Source: Nageia nagi (Eukaryota > Pinophyta). From it: a stretch of DNA of 64,000 nucleotides. Shown in pieces: positions 12,025 through 22,257 of the stretch (positions within the stretch are counted from its first letter, which is position 1; each line of letters opens with the position of its first letter). Made by a program: the position numbers and the translations under genes. The notes under the pieces are model-generated. The model was given only the letters and a program-made list of their open reading frames with translations. It made no database searches and was not told the DNA's origin. The stretch covers positions 207,638,001-207,702,000 of the forward strand of contig JBITNC010000001.1 of assembly GCA_050084985.1 (NCBI GenBank), in the 5' to 3' direction.

Positions 12025-12960
12025 GTGCAAATTATAGAAATAGGTATGGGCACTAATAATATAGATGATACAAACTTATTTGAATTTGTTAAAGACTTAG
12101 GATGACCTTAAATATTAGCTATTTTAGGCTACTAGCACCATGCTATTCAACATATAGGGCACCAATGCCATACAGATGATGTTGTCAGTGACACTTCCAA
12201 CTCTGTTCTTTTTGAAATGATGAACCAATCTTCTACAGATGATATCCTTACATATTCTAAATCAAGTAAAACCTTTCCTTCTACTTTTGTTCAAAATTAT
12301 ATGGTTAACAATTGCAAGTATAGGGGAGGAGGTTTAGGTAAAACTGAGCAAGGTATATCTCATTTTTCTATTTTTCCAAAAACATGACTTACTAAGATAG
12401 GTCTAGGTAGTGATGGATAGGTTAAACAAAAATGGGGTCCCATATAGTTTGTTAAAACATCTAATGTGATAGAATTATCTAATAAAATTGATGAAGATAT
12501 GTGGATTGATCATAGCTTGCCTATTGCCTTTGATTATTTCAATACTGATGGTGATTTGCTTAAATACTTAGGGACACATTCAAAATTGCCCAAGTTTAAT
12601 AAAAAATGTCATGCCTCTTATATGCTTTATGAGTATGCTTACTTTGACCAAGAGGTAAATTTTTATGATGTGTTATAGGTTCAACCCTTACAAGAAGTTG
12701 ATATTGTTGATCTTACTATGGAGGATTTGCCATCATTATTACCAACAAAGAAGAATCTCACCTTTCCACAAAAAGAGTTGTTAAACATTAACATTGGCAC
12801 TTTAGATAAGGAGAGATTACTTCAAATTGGAGCATCCCTAGCCTCTTTTGAGCAATAAAGGTACAAATCTAAATTCATCACATGTTCTAAAAATTTTGTT
12901 TGGTCTTATGATGATATGATTGGGTTAGATCCTTCATTTATTATGCATAATTTGCCATTA
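12025..12960 (+). pseudogene. Protease-RT linker with G-patch-like motif (T1)
   Basis: A low-complexity linker. Near 12317-12365 it reads KYRGGGLGKTEQGIS, a glycine-rich motif like the D111/G-patch; T2 has the counterpart GRGLGRYEQG near 31780. The linker ends in FVWSYDDMIGLDPSFI and MHNLPL (12895-12960), the usual run-up to RT, but no RT follows. Confidence 0.6.
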
Positions 12961-13250
12961 AAAAAAATTCCAAACCAAGGTACACTCCTATGGAGAAGAT
13001 TTACTTCGCTATGATATTTACCACTAAAAAATTAAGGCATTACTTGTTATATTGCACCACATATGTTGTTATTCATGTTGATCCTTTAAAATATCTTATG
13101 GCTAAACAACACTTATCTGATAGATTTGCAAAGTGGATAATGTTATTGTAGGAATTTGATATTAATGTGGTGAAGAAAAAATCTATTAAAGGATAGGCCA
13201 TTGCAGATCAAATAATATATTTCCCTCAAGAAGGTGAGGAGGTTATCCAT
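12961..13250 (+). pseudogene. RNase H, C-terminal half only (T1)
   Basis: Directly after the RT run-up the reading passes to PMEKIYFAMIFTTKKLRHYL, DPLKYLM, FAKWIMLL, EFDINVVKKKSIKG, AIADQI. These are the late RNase H and tether motifs, matched in T2 at 29650-29900. About 1 kb of RT plus the first RNase H half is therefore missing at about 12960-12985. T1 cannot make its own reverse transcriptase. Confidence 0.8.
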
Positions 13251-13379
13251 GAATAATTTCCTAACATTGAGGAGCCATGGTTACAATAGCCTAACAACCT
13301 ATCAATAAGGCACCAATGGTGTGACTTTGAAGAGATCTTCAACCCTGATGATTATATTTATCTTCTAAAGGATGATCTT

Positions 13380-13780
13380 CTAATCTAGATCCTATATTTT
13401 GATGGTTCTAGATGCATTAATGGAGCAAGGGTAGGTATATTTTTGGTCTCCCCTACCAATCAAGTAAATCCTATTGCATATAAATTGGATTTCAAATGCA
13501 CTAATAATATGGCTGAGTATGAAGCTTTGATATTGGAATTAAAGGTAGCTTTAGAACTCAAAATTGTAGACATAGAAATTTATAGGGACTCATAGCTTGT
13601 TATCAACCAAGTGAAGGGTACTTATGATACCAAAGATGAGAAGCTAAGGCCTTATAGTGTGGTTGTGATTGAGTTGTTGGACAAGCTTGATAGGTATATT
13701 ATTGATACCATTCCTAAGACTAATAATAGATATGTTGATGCTATGGCAAGCATAGCCTCTTTGGTACCAATTGAGCTTGA
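13380..13780 (+). pseudogene. Second (archaeal-type) RNase H domain (T1)
   Basis: ILYFDGSRCINGARVGIFLV (Asp), TNNMAEYEALILELKVALEL (Glu), IYRDS then LVINQVKGTYDTKDEKL (Asp), NRYVDAMASIASL (last Asp). All four metal-binding acids appear to be kept, with one stop after RDS. It lies between the first RNase H and integrase, the standard Tat/Ogre position. Confidence 0.85.
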
Positions 13781-13929
13781 ATATGAGGAGACCATTCTTA
13801 CTATCCATAAGTTAATTTCTCCATCTTACACAACTCATTTTCTTTCTATTTATTCCTATCTTATTACCAGTGATGATGCTTCTCAAGAATAGTATTTTGA
13901 TATTTATAACTACTTAAGAGACCAAAGTA

Positions 13930-15120
13930 TTCCTTCTAGATATATTAAGAATGATATACTAAGATTGAGAAGGATTGCTATGAAATATGTTATAATTGGT
14001 GATATTTTATATAGAATATCCTTTGATGGTGTTTTATTGAGATGTTTAACACAAGTTGAGATAGCTACTACTTTAGAGCAAGCTCATGATGGATTATGTG
14101 GTGGCCATTTTCATGCCAAAGCTCTTTATACAAAGATCTTGAGAATAGAGTACTATTGGCCAACTATGGAAGAAGATTTTCAAACTCATGTGAAAGCATG
14201 TGTGCCATGCTAAAATCATGCAAACTTAGAAAAATATCCCACTCAAGAACTCAAATCCATTATTTCTCCATGGCCCTTTCCTACTTGGGGTATAGATTTG
14301 ATTGGCATGACTAATCCTCATTCTAGAGAAGGACATAAATTTATCATCATAGCTATAGAATATACTACTAAGTCAAAGGAAGCCATCCCCATGAAATCAG
14401 TTACATAAGAAAAGATTATTGCATTCCTTATAGAATACATCATCAATAGATTTGGTGTACCACAAAGGTTGATCATGGATAATGATCCAAATCTCAAAGG
14501 TAAGAATATGCAAGCATTTTGTAAAAATTTTTAGATCACACAAATATTTTCTTCAATTTACTACCCTCAAGGCAATGGTCAAGCCAAAGAAACAAATAAT
14601 ACACTTAAAAGTATTCTTTCCAAAACATGGGATAAGTACAAAAGAGATTGGTATGAGCAATTGCCATATGTAATATGGGCCTATAGAACTATATCCAAAT
14701 AGCCACTAGGGCAATCCATTTTTCATTGGTATATGGATATGAGGCCATTTTCCCACTTGAGTTAGATATTCCTTTGATTAGGATCTCTTTACAAGGTGAT
14801 ATTTTGGATGAAGATGCAAGAAAAGCAAGATTATAGCAATTAGAGATTTTAAATGAAAAATGAATCAGAGCCATTGATCATCAAAAGGTTTATAATGCCA
14901 AACTTAAGAGAGCATTTGGAAATAATATAAAAACTAAATAATTCAAAATGGGGGACCTAGTCTTAAAAGAGAATATCAACAAAATAATAGCAAATGAGGA
15001 GGTTAAAGGTAAATTTGAACCCAATTGGTTGGGCCCATACATTGTTATTGATGCAATAGGACCAATAGCATACAAGTTATTAACTTTGGATAGAACCAAA
15101 AACCTTTAATTCCATCCATA
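13930..15120 (+). pseudogene. Integrase (T1)
   Basis: The zinc-binding part is at 13965-14213: AHDGLCGGHFHAKALY, IEYYWPTMEEDFQTHVKAC, ACVPC. The core follows: WGIDLIGMTNPHS (first Asp), LIMDNDPNLKG (second Asp), YYPQGNGQAKETNN. In that last block Tat integrases have GQAE; here it is GQAK, so the catalytic Glu is replaced. The C-terminus reads WAYRTISK and NWLGPYI-like text near 15030, then IHIKHFML. Stops and frameshifts add to the damage. Confidence 0.8.
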
Positions 15121-15301
15121 TCAAGCATTTTATGCTTGAATATCATAGCTCTATACCCCTAAAAAATAATTCATATCAAATGCATGGGCATAATTTCTTC
15201 TTATTTTATGTACAGAACTATGTAGAACATGATGTCAATGGCATGCTTGACTATTAGCAAGATGTTGGTGGCATGCAAAATAATGATAATCTAATATCTT
15301 C

Positions 15302-15860
15302 AAATCATGGATATAAAAATGCATGATCATCGATAGCCAACAAAATGGCTAGTGAGAGTTCACTCACTTAAAAGCAAATTAGTGATACAGTCATTAGCAA
15401 ATTGTTGATATTGGCTCATAATTAATGGATGATACAACTTAATATGTATCCACATGATTTTTTGATTTAAAAAAATATAAATCATAATGTATTTAGATCA
15501 TAGACATACAAACATATGATTCTTGATGGCCAATGAAATGACAAGTGAGAGTTCCCTCACTTAAAAGTAAACCAATGATACAATCGTTAGCAATTTTTTG
15601 ACATTGGATCATCTCCAATGGATGATACATTTTATTGTGTATCCTTATTATTTTCACTTTGAATCAATCTAAAGCAAATTATCTTTAAATCATAGACATA
15701 CAAATGTATGATCACTAATGTCCATTAATACAGTTAATGAGAATTCACTCACTTAAAAGTTAAATCGATGATGTAGTCATGAGTAAGATGTTGACATTGG
15801 ATCATCTCTAATGTATGAAATAACTTATTATGTATCCATAATTATTTTATGACTAACATT
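15302..15860. repeat. Three tandem ~191-bp units before the T1 3' LTR
   Basis: Units begin near 15302, 15494 and 15685 with aaatcatagacatacaaa-like text, then gagttcactcacttaaaag and ttggatcatctccaatgga. They lie in the untranslated stretch between integrase and the 3' LTR. Tat elements are known for variable tandem repeats at this site that can seed satellites. Confidence 0.8.
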
Positions 15861-16360
15861 TCATTATAGGTACATAGATATAGTAAAATAGAAGAAAATT
15901 ATTATCAAAACTAGGGTGCTAGCATCGTGCTCATAGTCTGTTGGACTGTTGGCAACATACATTTCATTATCATTTCCATCAATCCAAAGTGTAACCTCTC
16001 TATTTTGAGACATGGATGTAAGTGTGAATGGGTCCTAAGTATTAGACACAACAAAATAGATAGATTCATGTATGAGATAGTATAAAGGAGGCACATCATA
16101 CCTTCCATCTCCAGCCTTAGATATGGATTTTCATAGTCATCCACATAGTATTCGTAAAGACAACTTCTTTAACAACTTTTGCCTTAACTACTCCACTTAA
16201 AGATCTTTCCCAGGGCACCAAAGTCAAAATGGTGGTAGCATAAAGACCCTCAAAATCATTCAAAAAAATATAACATCAACAAAAATATCAAAAAAAATTC
16301 TTTTATATCTTGGCTACACTTCTTCTTTGGACATGTGATTTCATTGCTTCAATCACACAT
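15861..16360. other. T1 3' untranslated stretch, nothing recognised
   Basis: Non-coding on inspection. Short ORFs on the minus strand here (15911-16144) have no recognisable content. Confidence 0.5.
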
Positions 16361-16375
16361 CCAAAGAGGTGCAAA

Positions 16376-17017
16376 TGTAAATGCCTCAAAATGAACCTTT
16401 ATGTATTTAATAAATCATTTTAATCCCTTAATAGATTATTATGTAAAAAAGGATTAAAAATGTATAAAAGAGGTGTAAGCCATGTATTTGACCCTTGTGG
16501 ATTGTACAAAGGATCAAAATATCAAATTCATGTAAACTTGTATCATATATAAAGGCATCATTTGATGACCTATAAATCATGAGAGAATCATAGGCAAATA
16601 ATCATTTCAAGCTAATACAAGGATTATAAATTGAAGATCATTTTAAGGATTACAAATTGCTTTATCTATCTACATTATGCATCTATTATTCTATAAGTTC
16701 GCATGTATGTTCATAATTTTATGATTCATTAATTCACTCATCGGTACATTCTTGTTCGTGTTTGTAATTTCACTTATCTTATAGTATTGATATTGTGCCA
16801 ATTCTAGGACACCAATGGCATACTTGTTCATGAATGTATGCTCTATCTTTTGTGCATTTTATTATTAATAGAATGAATATAGAATCAAAGTAAACACTAT
16901 TGCATTCCTTCTACATGTTATTTTCATATTTCTAATATATGCATCAATATTTACAAAGTAGATAAATATTGCATTAATCAACCCCATTTGCATTAATTGC
17001 ATTATTTAGCTACTACA
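16376..17017 (+). repeat. 3' LTR of T1
   Basis: Pairs with 9344-9985. It is preceded by the purine-rich tract ccaaagaggtgcaaa (16361-16375), the likely polypurine tract that primes plus-strand synthesis. Confidence 0.92.
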
Positions 17018-17640
17018 CAATACTTATCATAATTGTAGATCTTATTTGAATCTTATTGTACATACTTTTGTACTCATATTCCATATACACTACATAATCT
17101 TCATATCATAAAATGGGGCCCAAAAGTTGATGTGAATCTTGTAACAAACCTATTAAAAATTTAAAACTTATCTTTTTCATGTTTGTACAATTAAACCACC
17201 ATTAAACCAAAGTAAGTGCATGTAAGATACATATAAGAGCATGAATATGGAACATGCTAATGCAATATTTTCTCAACATCATATGCCCATGAATATGAAA
17301 CATGCCAATTGTATTGTTGACCTTATTAGGCATGAATTCTATCTTAAGTAAGCTTTTAACTTCATTGTTAAGTTGTCCATAAAAGCTAAATTACATATGT
17401 GGATTTATCTGCTTGGTGATTGTATATCATCACATAAGAATGTAGGAATAAGGAAATTTGTTAAGAGTTACAAAGAAACTTTAAGTATGCAATGATTTTC
17501 ATACTGCAACCATGTGTATCTCTAATATTATTGTAAGGAATATTGTTCTAAAGGATGAAAACCCAAGATATACATTTTCATGGTCTAAAATGATTTAAGG
17601 ATATGTAATTCATAGCTAGAGAAAATATGCCCTTAAACTC
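17018..17640 (+). other. PPR-region flank, copy of left block
   Basis: After the target duplication, 17025-17215 is similar to 8000-8180 on the other side of T1. At 17390-17450 there is one decayed copy of the unit that forms the array to the right. Confidence 0.55.
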
Positions 17641-18930
17641 ATTGATATGATGAAGCATTTAGGAATAAACCCTTACAAAATGAGGGACTCTTATTACATT
17701 ATTCTTGGGATAAATCATTATACATGCATTGTTGACCTTCTTTTCCATGCAAGTTATCATGAGGGAAATTTGAACTTCACTACCAAAATACCCATAAAAT
17801 CTTAATTGGGTGTGTGGATGTTTCTACTTGGTGCTTGTAAATATAATGTTATATGTTTTAATGCCCTAGAAGACATGCATGCAAAATATAAAATAACCCC
17901 TTACAACATGAAGGATTCTTATTGCATTATTCATAGGATGAATCATTATATTGATATTCTTGGTCATGTAGGCTATCTTAAGGGAGGTTTGAACTTCATT
18001 GAAAAAATAATCATAAAACCTAAATTGGGAATGTCTACTTAGTGCTTATAAATCAAATAATATGGTTTTGAATGCCCTAATATACATGTATATAAAATAC
18101 AAAATAAACTCTTACAACATGAGTAAATCTTATTGCATTATTCTTGGTATGGATCATTATGTATGCATTGTTGACCTTCTTGGCCATGTAGGCTATCTTG
18201 AGGGTTCTTTGAACTTCACTACCAAAATACCAATAAAATTTAAATTAGGTGTGTCTACTTAGTGCTTGTAAATTGAATGTTGTGATTTTTAATAGCCTGA
18301 TACATATGTATGCAAAATGTGGAATAAAACCTTACAAAATGAGGGATTCTTATTACATTATTTCTAGGATGAACCATTACACATACATTATTTACCTTCC
18401 TATTCATGAAGGTATCCCTAAGAAGATTTAAACTTCAATGCCAAAATACCCATAAAACATAAATTGGTTGTGTCTACTTGGTCCTTGTAAAATAAATGTT
18501 ATGATTTTCAATGCACTAATAAACATATATGTAAAATATGGAACAAGCCCTTACAACATGAGTGACTCTTATTGTATTATTCCTAGGTTGAATCATTATA
18601 CATGCATTGTTAACCTTTTTGTTTGTGCAAGCTATAGCCTAAGTGAGATTTGAACTTCACTACCAAAATGCCCATAAAACCTAAATTAGTCATTAGGATG
18701 TTTCTACTTGGTGCTTGTAAATTAATGTTATAGTTTTGAATGCCCTAGTATACATGTATGCAATATGCATAAGAATACACAAGGCTTGGGAATTTTTTAA
18801 CAAGATGCATGATGCAAAAATAATTTCATTTTATCCAATGATTACAAGATACACACAAAATGGGTTATATAAAAAAGACCCTAGAGACTTTTATTTTGTA
18901 AGCACAATAATTGCTTGAAAAGATACATAG
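17640..18930 (+). repeat. Tandem array of ~220-bp PPR-derived units
   Basis: The phrase tctacttggtgcttgtaaa recurs near 17820, 18030, 18253, 18472 and 18702, spacing 217-228 bp. Each unit encodes pieces of the end of a PPR protein: LLGACK, then FNALI.MYAKCG-like text, then NHYTCIVDLLGHVGYLEGSL, then IPIKFKLGVST or KPKLG. The pieces come from non-adjacent parts of a normal PPR protein (a MYAKCG motif joined directly to HYTCIVDLLG), so the unit is a deleted PPR fragment that was then amplified. The last unit runs into KAWEFFNKMHDAKIISFYPM (18780-18840). It is not a working gene. Confidence 0.75.
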
Positions 18931-19099
18931 AAGAGTATCTATTGGGTGCTCTCTATAATCCCCTTAACTTAGCTCTGATCTCCTTAACAAACTAGAAATG
19001 CTTCAAGTTCTCTAATCCCCTTGATTCAAAATGGTACAAGCTAAGTTCTCTACCCCTTATTTACTCTTCTCAAAAAACTCAAAATGTTAAAAGTGCCCA

Positions 19100-20686
19100 C
19101 CTAAGTTCCTTGTGTAGGATTTCATTATTAATTTTTATTAACATTAAGAGGCATTTTTTACCTTCATACTTAATATTTTGGGGGGCATATTAAAATCACC
19201 CACTAAAAATTGCCACTAAAACCAAAAAGTATCCTACCTCCAAAGCCCATTTTTCATCTAGTGTATTTATAGTATAATATTTTATGTTTATGCTAAAGTA
19301 AGTCTATAACAGACTATATCCAAGTGTATTATCCATCTTTTAAGTGATGAAAATGGTTGAAATCCCTTATAATAATTTCTTATGCAATAATTTTGGAGAG
19401 ACATTTTATTGCAAAGTGGAAATTATCATATACTTGAAGGTTCTTCACAACTCAAATGGTTGTAATAGAGGATATGTTTAATAGTGTAAAAGTAATTACT
19501 AGTTTCTCACTATGGTGGCAAATAATGTGTTCCTTCTCTTTCTCCTTGACATGTTGTATAATAAATCTTATATCAAGAACATACCCTATTTCTTACATCA
19601 ACATCAAAAATATCTCTAATTCTCCATAAATTTCTCATATTTTTGGATGTGATCTATATACCACAAAAAAAGCATGAACCTATTTACTAACTATAATCTA
19701 ACAGCATCTAGGTAGTTCTTAGATGCCTTTATCTTTCATCATTTTTGTATGTTTTTATTTTATTCCACCTACCAGATATAGTATAAATATTTGAAAAAAG
19801 TACACGAGTAACAAAATTTTGGTGGTCTAACTCTAAAATATTATTTGTTACAAATTTTGCTAACAATGATATCTATAATCCTATTTTTGAGAAGAATAAT
19901 GAAATATGGTATGTGATGGTATTGATCTAAAAATAGTATCTAATGTTAAATTCTATTTATGATTAATACTTTTTCTTTGCATTAACCATACAATTTTGCT
20001 CACATATTTGCAATGTGATTATACTTCAAATCATGTTTGACAAGTAATTAGAGTTATTCAAGTATCTACAACACTCATGCACTAGAATTGTATGCAAATC
20101 TTATATAGTCAAAAGACATGATAATACATACAAAAAATAATAATAGGCATTAACATTGCTTCACCAAATATAATAAATAATAGTAGTAGTCCAAAAATAA
20201 ATAAATTCATCTTGCCAACCTTATCAAAGAAAGCATCAAATTGGAGTTGATCAATAAATAATAAAAACATATTTTGTTTATTTATTTATAGGGTGAAATA
20301 ACATAAAATTTTGAATTTTTGAAAGGCTCTCCACTAACCTTATACAAAACTTTTGCAAGTAGAATACCATAAGGACCCAAAAACTACAATGATCTTTAAA
20401 CAAGGCTCACATAAAATTTATTTTAAGAATACAACACTTATCTTTTTCATTAAAAAATGTAAAGGCATTCACATAAGGTAACACAGTAATTATAATGGTA
20501 AAATCCTTTGTTTATAGTAAGAGGGAATATTTAATTTTAATCCCAAAGATTATATTATCTCTCTCAATGAAATATTATAATAAACTCTCAAACATGGATC
20601 CACATTATAGTCACTAGATGCATATAGCATGTTACATCCATGACTGTAACATATAATCTTTTTATAAGACTACTATCAATTGCATC
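19100..20686. other. Intergenic, nothing recognised
   Basis: AT-rich sequence with no ORF of interest, no clear repeat and no RNA gene that I can see. Confidence 0.5.
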
Positions 20687-20691
20687 ATCAA

Positions 20692-21543
20692 TGTTGCAGT
20701 GAAAATAGAGCTGGAATGTAGAATAACATGAAATACAAATTATTCTTAAATCTTCACTGAACCTCAAATTATGTAAAATATATATACATGTTGTAATTGT
20801 AAATGGATATTGATTTTCAGATCAAACTACAATTTGCCCTTGGAAGGGACTTTTACAAATGCCATTTGCCAAAATGAAGGTATTAGATCTTCATTGTTTT
20901 TGATTTGCTTGCTTCTTTCCTTGATATGGACAACCTGTAAATCCTACACACATGCAAAAGACAATAACATCAAAGCATCTATGTATGACATGTATTGAAT
21001 TAAAACTAGCATAAAACAATAAAAAGGTATGAGCTCACAAGATTTTGGCAGCATTACCCTACTTCAAAAATGGGTCAAGATTCTCTCTTTTTTTGCTTTG
21101 TATTAGCTTGTATTTATAGATTTTGGGTGAGATGTTCCAAGGCTGGTAAGAGGAAGTGAAAAGCCATCATAGTTCGTAACTGACCCCCTCTATCCACATC
21201 ATCTTGGAAAGTTGAAATGTTTCAACTTTCTCTCGCTATTTTGGTTTCTTGTTCGGCTGTTACAGAGTCACCGGTGATTACCATACGAACGTCGGTGATC
21301 ACCTCAAAATGCCGACAACTATCTTGGGTTGCTGGTGACTGGTTTTCAAATTTTGTAACAATATTAAAATGACCGCCTAATAGCCAATTTTACCTAAAAA
21401 GAGTCATGTGACCACCCATTTTGCATGTACTCGATGGGAGCTATCCAATAATAAGGTTTTTTAAACCTATTTTATATTGTTGCAAAGAGTTATGATTATT
21501 TCAATGTTTACTAGTTAAAAAGGGATATTTTTAGGTGTCTACA
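20692..21543 (-). repeat. 3' LTR of T2
   Basis: On plus it reads TGTTGCAGTG...GTGTCTACA. A minus-strand TATA box (TATAAATA) is at 21111-21118. It contains GTCGG...CCGAC around the perfect 10-bp palindrome ggtgatcacc near 21293-21302, which has decayed at its right arm in the other LTR. Short ORFs inside it (for example 20810-20998) recur in the other LTR and are not genes. Confidence 0.95.
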
Positions 21544-21558
21544 TTTTGCCCCTTTTTG
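21544..21558 (-). promoter_or_regulatory. Polypurine tract of T2
   Basis: Minus-strand CAAAAAGGGGCAAAA, directly abutting the 3' LTR start TGTAGACACC. It primes plus-strand DNA synthesis. Confidence 0.9.
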
Positions 21559-22257
21559 AATTATCAATCGAAAATGCGGTTGATAATTTCAAAAATATAG
21601 AATGAGAAGCTTTGTCGCCTGATTATTTATTGTTGCTTTTTTATTATATAAGTTTTGACTCAATTTCTTAGATGAATCAAAATTATGATAAAATGTGTTT
21701 TCATTTTACATATGATGTAGTTTTGAAAACAAATTTGAATATACTTCAGAAGTGACTATTTTTGGTATGATAATGTGTTGAGCTTGTGTGACAGTTGCAT
21801 GACATTTTTGTTATGTCATTTTGCATGTCTAAGTGCACATGTACCATATAAGTCCTCTTTAGTATATGAGTTTGATGGTGTTGTCCTTTGTCCTGACAAC
21901 GAGGTTTCAAGATGATCTCCTGTAACAATGATATATCACATTTTATCTTTTTTTATTTTCTTGACCAATTCAAGGTTATTTTGAGAAATTTTTTAATATC
22001 CTCATAGCTATTCCCAAACATGATGTTTTACTTCCAATCACCAGCATTTAGTGGCGATCACCAGCATTCATCTTCAAGTCATCGGCATTTAATTACAGTC
22101 ACTGATGTCTGTCTTCAAGTCATTGGATGTTTCAAAAAGAAAAAATTTTAACTTTTTCTTATTCCTTTCTTTTTAGATGTCACTTTCATTGTTAGACAGA
22201 ACAAGTTTCCCTTGCAATCTCATTGATTTCCAATCATTGATATTCGTTACGATCATC
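21559..22257. other. T2 stretch between PPT and antisense gene
   Basis: Non-coding. At 22030-22130 there are several degenerate copies of a motif like caagtcatcggcattta. It is probably the promoter/leader side of the PMD gene. Confidence 0.45.

Larger units (their letters stand above)
9344..17017 (+). mobile_element. Element T1: Tat-type gypsy element, RT deleted
   Basis: Two 642-bp LTRs (9344-9985, 16376-17017) start TGTAGATGCC/TGTAAATGCC and end CTACTACA. Both are flanked by CAATA (9339-9343 and 17018-17022), a perfect 5-bp target duplication. The order is gag, protease, a G-patch-like stretch, the C-terminal half of RNase H, a second RNase H, integrase, then three tandem 191-bp units and the 3' LTR. 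The RT core and the first half of RNase H are missing. A second RNase H after the first is the hallmark of Tat/Ogre elements. By hand the LTRs differ at about 70 sites (about 11%), so the insertion is older than T2. Confidence 0.92.

Noticed and set aside
17640-18930. CRISPR-like regular repeat
   Set aside because: The units are long, contiguous and translate to PPR pieces, with no spacers, in a plant genome.
20810-20998. 62-codon ORF, repeated at 37745-37939
   Set aside because: Both lie at the same place in the T2 LTRs, so the repeat reflects the LTR pair.
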